A stretch of DNA of 64,000 bases from Allobosea sp. UNC402CLCol (GCF_000745475.1 NZ_JQJJ01000009.1:682001-746000), one strand, 5' to 3'. Counted from the first letter of the stretch, positions 24,790 to 34,263 are shown. The notes: generated by a model from the letters alone, not told the origin. Program-made: numbers and translations.

Positions 24790-26460
24790 TCAGCGCTTCG
24801 AGAAGGCGGCGACGAGCTCCGGATCGCGCTCGAGCGTGTCGAGCCAGGATGGGTCGAGCTTGGGCACCGAGGACATCAGCAGCCGCGCATAGGGGTGGCC
24901 GCCGGCCTTGCCGACCTGATCGGCCGGCAATTGCTCGACCTTCACGCCGCGATACATCACCGCGACCTCGTCGCAGATCGCCTGCACCGTCGTCAGGTCA
25001 TGGCTGATGAAGAGGTAGGACAGGCCGAGCTCGCGCTGCAGCTCTTTCAGCAGCTCGATGATCGCCGCGGCGACGACCGTATCGAGCGCCGAGGTGATTT
25101 CGTCGCAGAGCACGAGCTCGGGGTCGGCCGCGAGCGCGCGCGCCAGGTTGACGCGCTGCTTCTGCCCGCCGGAGAGCTCGCCCGGCAGCCGGTGCTTCAG
25201 GGCGCGCGGCAGGTGCACGAGATCGAGCAGGCGGTCGATGCGCGCGTCGCGGGCCGGCCCACGCAGGCCGTGATAGAAGGCGAGCGGCCGGCCGAGGATG
25301 TCCTCGATCGATTGCGCCGGGTTGAGCGCGGTGTCGGCCGACTGGAATACGATCTGGAGCTTGCGCAGCTCTTCCGGCGTGCGGTCGCGCGCCAGGGGGG
25401 CCATCGGCCGTCCGTCGAAGCGGATATGGCCGGAGGAGGGCGGCAGGATGCCGGCGATGGTCCGGGCGAGGGTCGACTTGCCGCAGCCGGACTCGCCGAT
25501 GACGCCGAGATTGCGGCCCCGTTCCAGCTTGAAGCTGACGGCGTCGACCGCGAGCATCAGCGGCTTGCCGTTCGGCTGCAATCGACCGTAGCCCGCACTG
25601 ACGGCGTCGAGCTCGAGGACCGGCTGCGGCGGCGGGCTTGCCGTGGCGGCCGCCTGCGCTGCGACGCGGGCGACGGGCGAGAAGGCCGCCAGCAATTCGC
25701 GCGTATAGGGATGCTTCGGCGCGGACAGGATCTGCTCGGTCGTGCCGATCTCCTGGATCTCGCCGCCCTTCAGCACGACGATACGGTCGGCGATCTGGGC
25801 GACGACGGCAAGGTCGTGCGAGACATAGACGCCGGCCATCCGGCTTTGCCGCATCACCGATTTGAAGGCGCGCAGCACCTCGATCTGGGTGGTGACGTCG
25901 AGCGCGGTCGTCGGCTCGTCGAAGATCACGACCTTGGGGTCGCCGATCAGCGCCATCGCGGCCGAGAGGCGCTGCAACTGGCCGCCCGAGACCTGGTGGG
26001 GATAGCGTGAGCCGATCGACTCCGGCGCGGGCAGCGAGAGCGCCTTGAACAACTCGACCGCCTTGGCCTCGGCAGCGGGGCGCGGCATCAGCTGGTGGAT
26101 GCGGGTGATCTCGATCACCTGGTCCATGATGCGCTGCGCCGGGTTGAAGGCGGCGGCCGCGCTCTGCGGCACATAGGCGACATCGACTCCGCGGACCTTC
26201 GCCCGCTCCTTTTCCGACAGTGCGGCCATGTCGCGGCCGTCGACGCTGACGCTTCCTCCGGCGATGCGGCAGCCCGCGCGAGTATAGCCGAGCAGCGTCA
26301 GCGCGATCGTGGTCTTGCCCGAGCCGCTCTCGCCGATCAGCGCGACGATCTCGCCGGGCGCGATCTCGAAGCTCACCCCCTTGATGATCTCGACGCGGCG
26401 GCCGGCATCTGTGGTCGCTTCGACCTTGAGGTCCCGGATTTCGACGAGAGGACTCATCAT
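24790..26460 (-). CDS. peptide-type ABC transporter, double ATPase (DppD-DppF fusion)
   Basis: A 556-residue protein with two complete nucleotide-binding domains. The first (about 5-270) has GESGSGKTT, VSGGQLQRLSAAMAL and [12 protein letters not shown]. The second (about 290-545) has [24 protein letters not shown] and LVLCDEITSALD. Both end with the HPYTREL or HPYARLL segment of oligopeptide/dipeptide importers. Fusion of the two ATPases occurs in GsiA- and YejF-type systems. It is the last gene of the importer run 30.0-24.8 kb, and its start overlaps the permease stop. Confidence 0.93.
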   Translation of the reverse strand: MMSPLVEIRDLKVEATTDAGRRVEIIKGVSFEIAPGEIVALIGESGSGKTTIALTLLGYTRAGCRIAGGSVSVDGRDMAALSEKERAKVRGVDVAYVPQSAAAAFNPAQRIMDQVIEITRIHQLMPRPAAEAKAVELFKALSLPAPESIGSRYPHQVSGGQLQRLSAAMALIGDPKVVIFDEPTTALDVTTQIEVLRAFKSVMRQSRMAGVYVSHDLAVVAQIADRIVVLKGGEIQEIGTTEQILSAPKHPYTRELLAAFSPVARVAAQAAATASPPPQPVLELDAVSAGYGRLQPNGKPLMLAVDAVSFKLERGRNLGVIGESGCGKSTLARTIAGILPPSSGHIRFDGRPMAPLARDRTPEELRKLQIVFQSADTALNPAQSIEDILGRPLAFYHGLRGPARDARIDRLLDLVHLPRALKHRLPGELSGGQKQRVNLARALAADPELVLCDEITSALDTVVAAAIIELLKELQRELGLSYLFISHDLTTVQAICDEVAVMYRGVKVEQLPADQVGKAGGHPYARLLMSSVPKLDPSWLDTLERDPELVAAFSKR

Positions 26461-27314
26461 TCGCTCCGGTCGCGGATCTTCTGCGGCAGGTTGTCGATCA
26501 GCATGTTCACCGCGATCGTCAGGCTGGCGATGGCGAAGGAGGGCGCCATCACGGCCGGCGAGCCGAAGGGCAGGCCGCCAATATTCTCGCGCACCAGCGA
26601 ACCCCAGTCGGCCTCAGGCGGCTGCACGCCAAGGCCGAGGAAGGACAGGCCGGACAGGAGCAGCACGATGAAGACGAAACGCAGGCCGACATCGGCCAGC
26701 ACCGGGCCGATGATGTTCGGCAGGATTTCCGCGCGGATCAGGTAGCTCAGCTTCTCGCCGCGAAGGCGCGCCACCGTGACGAAGTCCGCGGTGTTGACGT
26801 TGACCGCAAGCGCCCGGGCGAAGCGATAGGAGCCGGGCGTGTAGATGATGCCGAGGATCAGCATCAGCACGGGGATCGAGGAGCCGACGCCGGCAACGGC
26901 AACGAGGGCGAACAGCTTGCTGGGGATCGAGCTCAACGCATCGATGAAGCGGCTCAGCACCGTATCGAACCAGCCGCCGGTCACGGCCGCCGCCATGCCG
27001 AGCGTGACGCCGATGCTGCAGGCGATCAGCGTGGCCGCCAGCGATATGCCGACCGTGTAGCGCGCGCCGAACAGGATGCGCGAGAGCATGTCGCGCCCGA
27101 GATAGTCGGTGCCGAGCGGAAACTGCAGGCTCATCGGGCCGAAATAGTCGGTGTCGACGATGTCGCTGATGCCGTGGGGCGTGACATAGGGCGCCAGGAT
27201 CGCGATCAGCGCCCAGGCGAGGATGACGATCAGGCTGATCCAGCCGGTGAGGTTGAACCGATACCCGGTGCGGCGCTGGCTGGCGGTTGTCGTGTTGGCT
27301 GCGTCGATGGCCAT
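26457..27314 (-). CDS. peptide-type ABC transporter permease (DppC-like)
   Basis: A 285-residue inner-membrane permease. ATG 27314 lies 2 bases past the partner permease stop; the open frame continues upstream only as read-through. The N-terminal segment GWISLIVILAWALIAILAPY is the first membrane helix, FPLGTDYLGRDMLSRILFGAR is the family signature, and ARLRGEKLSYLIRAEILPN is the ATPase-coupling loop. About six membrane segments are visible. It forms the channel with the permease at 27317-28267. Confidence 0.92.
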   Translation of the reverse strand: MAIDAANTTTASQRRTGYRFNLTGWISLIVILAWALIAILAPYVTPHGISDIVDTDYFGPMSLQFPLGTDYLGRDMLSRILFGARYTVGISLAATLIACSIGVTLGMAAAVTGGWFDTVLSRFIDALSSIPSKLFALVAVAGVGSSIPVLMLILGIIYTPGSYRFARALAVNVNTADFVTVARLRGEKLSYLIRAEILPNIIGPVLADVGLRFVFIVLLLSGLSFLGLGVQPPEADWGSLVRENIGGLPFGSPAVMAPSFAIASLTIAVNMLIDNLPQKIRDRSE

Positions 27315-27316
27315 GG

Positions 27317-28267
27317 TCAGCGCAATTTCGGGTTCGACAGGATGGCGATGACGTCCGCCGTCGTGATCAGGAGCAGGTAGACGACGCAGAAGATCATCGC
27401 GCAGCTCTGGATGAGCGGCAGGTCCCGCGTCGCCACCGCGTCGACCATCAGCTTGGCGATGCCGGGATAGTTGAAGATCGTCTCGACGATGATGACGCCG
27501 CCGAGCAGATAGGAGAGGGACAGCGCGACGGCGTTGACGATGGGGCCGAGCGCGTTGGGCAGCGCATGACGCAGCACGACCCGCGGGCGAGAGGCGCCCT
27601 TGAGCTGCGCCATCTCGGCATAGGGCGTGTTGAGCGCCTCGACGACGGCGGCGCGGGACATGCGGATCATCTGGGCCGAGATCACGAAGCTCAGCGTGAA
27701 GACGGGCATCGCATAGATGCGCAGCATCTCGCCGAAGGAGTGGACATCCCGCGCGAAGGACAAGGCCGGCAGCCATTTCAGCCAGACGGCGAAGATCAGC
27801 ACGCCGGCGGTGGCGATCATGAATTCCGGCACCGAGATCACCGTGATCGTCGCCATCGTGACCGAGCGGTCGTAAAGCGAGCCGCGCAGCATGGCGGAGG
27901 TGATGCCGAGCGCGAGCGCGATCGGCACCGAAAACAGCGCGGTCGCCGCCGCGAGCTGGAGCGAGTTGCCCAGGCGCCCGGCGACGAGCTCCGCGATCGG
28001 CCGGTTATTGGCATAAGAGATGCCGAGATCGCCCGTCAGCATGCCGCCGAGCCAGCGGAAGAAGCGCAGGATCGCCGGATCGTTCAGGTGCATCGCCGCG
28101 CGCAAGCCCGCTACGGCCTCGGGCGTCGCGGCCTGGCCGAGCAGCACCTCCGCCACGTCGCCGGGCAGGATCTGGGTGGCGCAGAACACTACGAAGGAGA
28201 CGATCAGCAGCGTCAGCAGCGCGACGAGCAGCCGTCCGCCCAGCAGGGACAACAGGTGAAGGTTCAT
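27317..28267 (-). CDS. peptide-type ABC transporter permease (DppB-like)
   Basis: A 316-residue inner-membrane permease starting at ATG 28267 after GGGAG. The first helix is RLLVALLTLLIVSFVVFCA, followed by the family segment ILPGDVAEVLLGQAATPEAV and the coupling loop AQLKGASRPRVVLRHALPN. It lies 89 bases past the binding-protein stop. With the DppC-like partner it makes the heterodimeric pore. Confidence 0.92.
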   Translation of the reverse strand: MNLHLLSLLGGRLLVALLTLLIVSFVVFCATQILPGDVAEVLLGQAATPEAVAGLRAAMHLNDPAILRFFRWLGGMLTGDLGISYANNRPIAELVAGRLGNSLQLAAATALFSVPIALALGITSAMLRGSLYDRSVTMATITVISVPEFMIATAGVLIFAVWLKWLPALSFARDVHSFGEMLRIYAMPVFTLSFVISAQMIRMSRAAVVEALNTPYAEMAQLKGASRPRVVLRHALPNALGPIVNAVALSLSYLLGGVIIVETIFNYPGIAKLMVDAVATRDLPLIQSCAMIFCVVYLLLITTADVIAILSNPKLR

Positions 28268-28356
28268 CGACGCTCCCGCAGCTGACACCTCCGAGCGGAG
28301 TGTGACACGAAATGCGGGCCGGACGCACGCGCCCGACCCGCGGGAGAAGCGGGGCT

Positions 28357-29970
28357 TTAGCCTTCGAGCCAGACGTACTCGGCGAAGGCGTAGCCCATCA
28401 TGCCGCCGAGCGGATTCGCGAGCAGGCCCTTCAGCTTGTTCGAGATGGCGTCGACATTCGAGATGTAGACCGGGATCGCGGTGCCGGCCTCGTCGGCGAC
28501 CATCACCTGCATCTCGCCGTAGATCTGCTTGCGCTTGGCTTCGTCGAGCGAGCCGCGGGCCTCGAGCAGCATCCTGTCGAACTTCTCGGACTTGTACTGG
28601 CTCTCGTTCCACGGCGCCGTGGAGGCGTAGAGCAGCGAGAACAGGATGTCCGGCGTCGGCCGCGGATTGATGTTGCCGAAATGGACCGGGGCCTTCAGCC
28701 AGTAATTCGACCAGTAGCCGTCCGAGGGAACGCGCTGGATGTCGAACTTCATGCCGATCGCGTTGCCGGCCTGCTGGACGAGCACGGCCATGTCGACCGA
28801 GGAGCCGGCGGCATCCGAGGCGACGATCGGGATCGACTGGCCGAGGACGCCGGCCTTCTGGAAGAGGGACTTGGCCCGCTCGGGATCGAACGCCTTCGGC
28901 TTCAAGTCCTTGTTGTGATAGACGTTCATCGGCGGAACAGGCTGGTCATTGGCGATCTCGGCGAGGCCGCGAAGCGCCGACTTCTGGATCTGCTCGCGGT
29001 TGAGCAGATATTTCATGCCTTCGACGAAGCCCGCCTTGTCGCCAGGCGCCATGTCCAGCCGCATGTTGAGGTTCGTGTAGTTGCCGGTCGTGGTCTTCGA
29101 CAGCACGACATTCGGCTGGCTCTCGACCAGGCGCATCGAGCGCGGATTGATCGCCGCGGCGAGGTGGATGTCGCCCGAGAGCAGCGCATTGACGCGCGCG
29201 GTGTCGTCGGTGATCGCGAAGAACTCGAAGGAGTCGAGGTTCGCGCCGCCGGACTTGAAGTAGTTCTTGTTCCTGACCGCGATCGAGCGCACGCCGGGCT
29301 CGAAGTTCTCGCAGACGAAGGCGCCGGTGCCGTTCGCCTTGGCGAAGTTCGTCGTGCCGTCGGCGATGATCATGAAATGGTGCGTCGACAGGATGGTCGG
29401 CAGGTCGCCATTGGGCGCCGCGAGCGTGATCTCGACGGTGAGCGGGTCGACGGCCGTGAAGCCGGTCATCTGCTTGGCCAGCGCGGCCGATTTCGAGCCG
29501 ACGGCCGGGTCGAGATGGCGCTTCAGCGAATAGATGACGTCGGCGGAGGTCAGCGGCTTGCCGTCATGGAAGGTGACGCCCTTCTTGAGCGTGACGGTCC
29601 AGACCTTGGCGTCCTTGGTCTCGAATTTCTCGGCGAGCTCCATCTGCAGCTTGCCGTCCCCGTCCAGGAAGGTCAGGCGGTTGTAGAAGGCGCAGCAGCG
29701 GACATAGTCCGTCGAGAGCGAGGCCTTCGCCGGGTCGAGCGTATCGGCGGTCGAGGAGGACCAGCCGGCCGCCTTCAGGTTGCCGCCCTTGACGGGCGTC
29801 GCCGCGAGCGCGGAGGTGGCGCGCGCCAGTACGAGGCTGCCGGCGGAAGCGGCAAGGCCGCCGGCCATCAGCATCTGCAGGAGATCGCGGCGGCTGGCGC
29901 CGCGGCGGATCGCGTTCTCGACGAAGACGTCGTCGGCGCTCGTCCAGTTGGGCGTGATCTTGTCGGTCAT
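28357..29970 (-). CDS. ABC transporter solute-binding protein, peptide type (family 5), Tat-exported
   Basis: A 537-residue periplasmic protein. ATG 29970 is preferred because AGGGG is well spaced from it; ATG 29976 is nearly on top of that site. The N-terminus carries a twin-arginine signal (ASRRDLLQMLMAGGLAASAG), meaning export in folded form. Family-5 motifs follow: KVWTVTLKKGVTFHDGKPLT and SADVIYSLKRHLD. The protein supplies the DppBC/DF-type importer encoded downstream. Upstream lies a HAD hydrolase gene 65 bases away. Family-5 proteins bind peptides but also opines, nickel chelates and modified amines; the neighbouring aminotransferase and oxidase genes suggest an amine-type ligand. Confidence 0.9.
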   Translation of the reverse strand: MTDKITPNWTSADDVFVENAIRRGASRRDLLQMLMAGGLAASAGSLVLARATSALAATPVKGGNLKAAGWSSSTADTLDPAKASLSTDYVRCCAFYNRLTFLDGDGKLQMELAEKFETKDAKVWTVTLKKGVTFHDGKPLTSADVIYSLKRHLDPAVGSKSAALAKQMTGFTAVDPLTVEITLAAPNGDLPTILSTHHFMIIADGTTNFAKANGTGAFVCENFEPGVRSIAVRNKNYFKSGGANLDSFEFFAITDDTARVNALLSGDIHLAAAINPRSMRLVESQPNVVLSKTTTGNYTNLNMRLDMAPGDKAGFVEGMKYLLNREQIQKSALRGLAEIANDQPVPPMNVYHNKDLKPKAFDPERAKSLFQKAGVLGQSIPIVASDAAGSSVDMAVLVQQAGNAIGMKFDIQRVPSDGYWSNYWLKAPVHFGNINPRPTPDILFSLLYASTAPWNESQYKSEKFDRMLLEARGSLDEAKRKQIYGEMQVMVADEAGTAIPVYISNVDAISNKLKGLLANPLGGMMGYAFAEYVWLEG

Positions 29971-30035
29971 CGTCATTCCCCTGTTTCGGTTGGTGCCGGC
30001 GTTTTGGTGCCGGCTTTTCTTCGATCCCGGCGTCT

Positions 30036-30752
30036 TCAGGCGGCCAGGCTGGACTCGACGGCGTCGGCGAGCCCGGCCATCGAGGTGAAATGGAAGTCGG
30101 GCTCGGTGAAATTCTCGGGCTCGATCGTGCCGCCATAGCCGGGCTGGGCGTGGCGGCGCTGGATCCAGCAATTGGTCAGGCCGAGCCGGCGCGAGATGCC
30201 GATGTCGTGATACTGGCTTTGCGCGACGTGCAGGATCTGGTCGCGCGAGCCGCCATCCTTCTCGACGAAGGCGAAGACCTGCTCGAAGAAGCGCGGATCG
30301 GGCTTTTCCGTGCCGGTGTCATCGACGGTGAAGCCGGCGTAGAACGGATTGCCGAGCGCGCGGGCGAAATGCTCGAAGGCCCAGCGCTGGGCGTTCGTCA
30401 TGGCGATGAGCTTGTAGCGTTTCGCCAGCCGGGCGAGCGCGGCGGCGCTGTCGGGGAAGGGCCGCCAGTCCTTCACGGCATCGCGCAGGCGCCGGCCATG
30501 GCTCTCACCGGCCGGCAGGCCGAGCTTCGGCGCGATCACGCCGTAGACGCGGACGAGATCGTCCGGAAAATGCTGCACATCCGGCATGTAGCGGGCGGAG
30601 CGGTAGAGGTTCAGCGCCTGTTCCCCGTCGAAGGCGACGCCGGCCTCGCGGGCGATGGCCGCCAGCGTATCGACGAGACCGCCCTCGAAATCGATCAACG
30701 TGCCCACGACATCGAACGTCATGTAGCGGAAATCGCCAAAGCTCTTCGTCAT
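30036..30752 (-). CDS. HAD-superfamily hydrolase (haloacid-dehalogenase type II-like)
   Basis: A 238-residue HAD protein: nucleophile Asp14 in MTFDVVGTLIDF, motif II MTNAQRWA, motif III lysine in GTEKPDPRFFEQ, and a final acidic motif AQSQYHDIGISRRLGL. True L-2-haloacid dehalogenases have Asn three residues before that last Asp (SSNAWD); here it is Gln, so dehalogenation is doubtful and a phosphatase-like or other hydrolytic role is more likely. It is divergent in sequence from, but the same subtype as, the protein at 33595-34263. It lies between the aminotransferase and binding-protein genes on the same strand and may belong to the same catabolic unit. Confidence 0.83.
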   Translation of the reverse strand: MTKSFGDFRYMTFDVVGTLIDFEGGLVDTLAAIAREAGVAFDGEQALNLYRSARYMPDVQHFPDDLVRVYGVIAPKLGLPAGESHGRRLRDAVKDWRPFPDSAAALARLAKRYKLIAMTNAQRWAFEHFARALGNPFYAGFTVDDTGTEKPDPRFFEQVFAFVEKDGGSRDQILHVAQSQYHDIGISRRLGLTNCWIQRRHAQPGYGGTIEPENFTEPDFHFTSMAGLADAVESSLAA

Positions 30753-31030
30753 CGTCTCTCCGCGTCGCTTGCCGCGCAGGCGCCGATGCTTCGGCGCCGC
30801 CGCATCGTTTCAGTCCGCCTTGCGGGCTTCCGCGGCGGTCGTGCCCTGTTCCCCGGCCGCATCTGCGTCGGCCTCGACCCAGTCTCCCACAGACGGCTCG
30901 CCGGATTCACCGAATGTCGAAAACCGGACGGCACAAAATTCCGAATTCGCCGCTGCTGCGGAATATCGGCTTCCCTTGGGGCAAAAGAGAGGATGGATCC
31001 CATCCTCCCCGATGCCCTGAAGGCCGGCGT

Positions 31031-32407
31031 TCACGCCATCGCGGCGCGCACATCCGGGTCGGCCAGCGTCTCGTCGAGGGTCTTGCGGGTCCGCTCCACG
31101 ATGGCGTCGATCTCGGCCTCGGTGCAGCACAGCGGCGGCGCATAGCCCAGCACGCCGTTGCCGAAGGCCCGGATGACGAGGCCGTTGTTCCAGGCGCGGT
31201 CGAAGACGCGCTGGGCCGGCGCCGAGGCGGCCGGCAGCGGCGTCTTCTTCGCCTTGTCGGTCACCAGCTCGACGGCCGCCAGCATGCCGCGGCCGCGGAC
31301 CTCGCCGACGAGCGGATGGTCGCTCAGGCTCTCCAGCCCCGCCATCAGCCGCGCGCCGGCCTTGCGGCCGTTCTCCAGCAGGCCGTTTTCATAGAGCCGC
31401 AGCACTTCGAGCCCCACCGCCGCACTGACCGGATGGGCCGAATAGGTATAGCCATGGCCGACCGCCGCGGCGCCGGAGCCGTCGGCGATCACGTCATAGA
31501 CCTTCTGCGACATCAGCACCGCGCCCATCGGCACATAGCCGGAGGTGAGCCCCTTGGCGGTCGTCATCAGGTCCGGGACGATGCCCTCGTCCTCGCAGGC
31601 GAAGAGCGGGCCGGTGCGGCCGAAGCCGGTGATGACCTCGTCGGCGACGAACAGGATGTCGAGCTCAGCGCAGAGGTCGCGCATCGCCTTGACCCAACCC
31701 GGCGGCGGCACGAGGACGCCGCCCGAGCCCTGGATTGGCTCGCAATAGAAGGCGGCGACGCGTTCGGCTCCCCCGACTTCGTCGACCTTGGCCTTCAGTG
31801 CCGCGAGCGAGGCGGCGATGACGGCGGCCGGATCGGAGCCGACGGGATTGCGATAGGTATAGTGCGACGGAATTTTGTGCTGCCAGTCATAAGGCACGCC
31901 GAAGCCGGCATGGAAGGCGGGCAGGGCGGTGAGGCCGGCGCCGACGGTCGAGGAGCCGTGATAGCCCTGCTCGATCGAGATGAACTGGTCCTTCTGCGGC
32001 TTGCCGCGCGCCTGCTGGTAGTAGCGGATGAAGCGCACCGTGCTGTCGACCGCGTCCGAGCCGCCGAGCGTGAAGTAGACGCGCTTGAGGTCGCCCGGCG
32101 CACGCTCGGCGAGCTCGGCCGCGAGCCTGATCGCCGGTTCGGAGCCCAGGCCGAAATAGCCCGTGGCATAGGCGAGCTCGCGCATCTGGTTCGCCGCGGC
32201 TTCGACGATGCTCTCCTGCCCGTAGCCGGCATTGACGCACCACAGCCCGGCGAAGCCGTCGATGAGCTGACGGCCTTCGGCGTCGGTGATCGTCGCGCCC
32301 TTCGCGGAGCGCAGGACCCGCACGCCCGCCTTCTCATGGCCGCGATAGGACGCGACAGGGTGGATCCAGTGGTCACGATCGAGCTCGATCAGCGAATTGC
32401 TCAACAT
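31031..32407 (-). CDS. class III (omega-amino-acid type) aminotransferase
   Basis: A 458-residue PLP enzyme; ATG 32407 follows GGAGA, and the longer frame upstream overlaps the acetyltransferase gene. The cofactor lysine is in TTAKGLTSGYVPMGAV, the aspartate that holds the PLP ring is in LFVADEVITGFGRTG, and GYHGSSTVGAG forms the phosphate-binding region. Enzymes of this type move an amino group from a terminal amine (putrescine, GABA, beta-alanine, taurine) to pyruvate or 2-oxoglutarate. The succinate-semialdehyde dehydrogenase at 36881-38341 and the PuuB-like oxidase at 34277-35554 support a polyamine or GABA-like route. The exact substrate is not readable from sequence. Confidence 0.9.
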   Translation of the reverse strand: MLSNSLIELDRDHWIHPVASYRGHEKAGVRVLRSAKGATITDAEGRQLIDGFAGLWCVNAGYGQESIVEAAANQMRELAYATGYFGLGSEPAIRLAAELAERAPGDLKRVYFTLGGSDAVDSTVRFIRYYQQARGKPQKDQFISIEQGYHGSSTVGAGLTALPAFHAGFGVPYDWQHKIPSHYTYRNPVGSDPAAVIAASLAALKAKVDEVGGAERVAAFYCEPIQGSGGVLVPPPGWVKAMRDLCAELDILFVADEVITGFGRTGPLFACEDEGIVPDLMTTAKGLTSGYVPMGAVLMSQKVYDVIADGSGAAAVGHGYTYSAHPVSAAVGLEVLRLYENGLLENGRKAGARLMAGLESLSDHPLVGEVRGRGMLAAVELVTDKAKKTPLPAASAPAQRVFDRAWNNGLVIRAFGNGVLGYAPPLCCTEAEIDAIVERTRKTLDETLADPDVRAAMA

Positions 32408-32421
32408 GGCGGTTCTCCAGT

Positions 32422-33273
32422 TTATCCGAGCGCCTGGCTGGCCAGGGCGAAGGGTTTGGCGGGTCCGGACGGCTGCCGGCCAGTCGTGTTGCGGTCCATG
32501 ACGATGCCGCCGCCGACGCCCACGAGGCCCCGCGCGGAAAGCCATGGCGAAAGCTCCCGCCATTCGGCGGTGTCGACGCGCAGGAAGGCGCCCGGCCGGC
32601 TGGCGATCAGGAAGCTCATGAGGCTCTGCGCCTGTTCCAGGGTCTTCGCGACGACCGGGCCGATCACCTCGCCGCGGCCGAACGGGCGCAGCGCGGCATA
32701 GCCGACGATCCGGCCGGCTTCGCGCAGGACCACCATTCGCCCGGCCTCGGTCAGGAGCCTGAGCAGAGGGCGGCGCTCCATTCCCAGCGCCTCGAGATCG
32801 AGCGCAGCGATAGCGGGGAAATCCTCCGGACCGGCCCAATCCAGCTCGCTGGCATCGTTCGCCGCATCGGCCGGCAGCGGCGTGGGGATGCCCTGGTGCT
32901 GGCGGATCTCGTGGGTCGCGTTGAACCCCAGCTTCTCATAGAGAGGCAGGCCGTCCGCAGTCGCGGTGAGGCGGCATTCCCGCGCGCCGCAGGCTTGCAG
33001 GACGGCATCCATGAGCTTCCGGCCGAGGCCCCGCCCGCGCATGTCGGCTGCCACGATCACCGTGTTGACGGTCGCGTCATCGTCCCCGAACGGCGTCAGC
33101 ATCGCGGTGCCGACCACGGCATCGCCCTGGAGCGCGACGAAGCCGTGGCTGAGGGCCAGGAGCATCGCCCAGTCCTCGCGCCGATGGGGCCAGCCCGCCT
33201 CGCGCGAGAGCAGAACGGCGCCGTCGAGATGGCGTTCGTCGAAGGCGACGAGATCAATCGTTTTCTGGTCCAT
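32422..33273 (-). CDS. GNAT-family N-acetyltransferase
   Basis: A 283-residue protein starting MDQKTIDLVAF. The acetyl-CoA loop is VAADMRGRGLGRKLMDAVLQ (residues about 75-95), followed by a second, degenerate GNAT-like half ending GKPFALASQALG-type sequence (here PAKPFALASQALG). The related protein at 43734-44660 has the same two-half build and the same last residues. It ends 14 bases before the aminotransferase start on the same strand. Acetylation of an amine intermediate is plausible but unproved. No strong ribosome site precedes 33273, so the start is moderately certain. Confidence 0.82.
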   Translation of the reverse strand: MDQKTIDLVAFDERHLDGAVLLSREAGWPHRREDWAMLLALSHGFVALQGDAVVGTAMLTPFGDDDATVNTVIVAADMRGRGLGRKLMDAVLQACGARECRLTATADGLPLYEKLGFNATHEIRQHQGIPTPLPADAANDASELDWAGPEDFPAIAALDLEALGMERRPLLRLLTEAGRMVVLREAGRIVGYAALRPFGRGEVIGPVVAKTLEQAQSLMSFLIASRPGAFLRVDTAEWRELSPWLSARGLVGVGGGIVMDRNTTGRQPSGPAKPFALASQALG

Positions 33274-33594
33274 GATGCTTCGCTTCGTATCCTCTGCATC
33301 ATGGATAGGCGGTGCGCCGGCGCAGTTGCTCCCGAGGAACGGCCCGGCACGATATCTTCGGCCGTGGGAATGCGCGCCGACCGCATGGAATGCCACGACG
33401 GGTGCCGAAGCGCCGGCAATCGGGAAGCGACGTCGGCCGGCAAGATGATGCAGGCGGAACTCTCTGCCATGGTCTCATGGACGGACGGCAGTTTGTGCTT
33501 CCTGCCGCAGGCAATGCGGTGCTCGCGCCGTTCCGGCCCCGGCTATGATCCTCGCTGACGGACGCAACCGTTTCGCCACAGGGGATTTCCGCAG
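33274..33594. other. divergent intergenic region (GNAT / HAD)
   Basis: These 321 bases lie between the divergent acetyltransferase (minus) and HAD (plus) genes and must hold both promoters. Open frames crossing it are Arg/Ser/Ala-rich and lack family features, so no gene is called. CAGGGGATT about 10 bases before 33595 is the ribosome site of the HAD gene. I found no convincing palindrome or promoter pair. Confidence 0.5.
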
Positions 33595-34263
33595 ATGACC
33601 GCCTTCAGGCCCAAATTCGTCACCTTCGACTGCCACGGCACGCTGATCTATTTCGCGATGGATAAGGCCGCGCGCGCGCTCTACGGCGAAAAGCTGGACG
33701 AGCCGGCGATGCGGACCTTCATCACGGATTTCTCGGCTTACCGGCTCGACGAGGTCCTGGGCGACTGGAAGCCCTATGAAGACGTCGTCTACAACGCGCT
33801 GGAGCGGACCTGCCGACGCAATGCGGTCGCCTTCCGCCCCGAGGATGCACGCTGGATCTACGAGCAGGTGCCGACCTGGGGCCCGCATCCGGACGTGCCG
33901 GCAGGCCTCGCCAAGGTGGCGAAGGAAATCCCGCTCGTCATCCTGTCCAACGCGCAGAATGACCAGATTCCGCATAATGTCGCCCGGCTCGGCGCACCCT
34001 TCCATGCCGTCTACACGGCCGAGCAGGCCCGATCCTACAAGCCGCGCATGAAGGGCTTCGAATACATGTTCGACATGCTGGGTTGCGGCCCGGAGGACGT
34101 CTGCCACGTCTCCTCCTCGTTCCGCTACGACCTGATGACCGCGCATGACCTCGGCATCAAGAACAAGGTCTGGGTCAATCGCGGCCACGAGCCGGCGAAC
34201 CCCTATTACGGCTATGTCGAGATCAAGGACATCGGCGGGCTGCCGGGCGTCTTCGGCCTCTGA
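33595..34263 (+). CDS. HAD-superfamily hydrolase (haloacid-dehalogenase type II-like)
   Basis: A 222-residue HAD protein: nucleophile Asp12 in FVTFDCHGTLIYF, motif II VILSNAQNDQ, lysine in ARSYKPRMKGFEYM, and VSSSFRYDLMTAHDLG at the end. As in its paralogue at 30036-30752, the dehalogenase Asn is missing (Phe in its place), so the dehalogenase label should not be read as an activity. It is followed 13 bases later by the PuuB-like oxidase gene on the same strand, so the two are probably co-transcribed. Pairing of this HAD subtype with a DAO-family oxidase suggests that they act in one pathway. Confidence 0.83.
   Translation: MTAFRPKFVTFDCHGTLIYFAMDKAARALYGEKLDEPAMRTFITDFSAYRLDEVLGDWKPYEDVVYNALERTCRRNAVAFRPEDARWIYEQVPTWGPHPDVPAGLAKVAKEIPLVILSNAQNDQIPHNVARLGAPFHAVYTAEQARSYKPRMKGFEYMFDMLGCGPEDVCHVSSSFRYDLMTAHDLGIKNKVWVNRGHEPANPYYGYVEIKDIGGLPGVFGL

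Noticed and set aside
30753-31030. Possible small gene between the HAD and aminotransferase genes
   Set aside because: All frames are short, overlap each other on both strands and have shadow-like composition.
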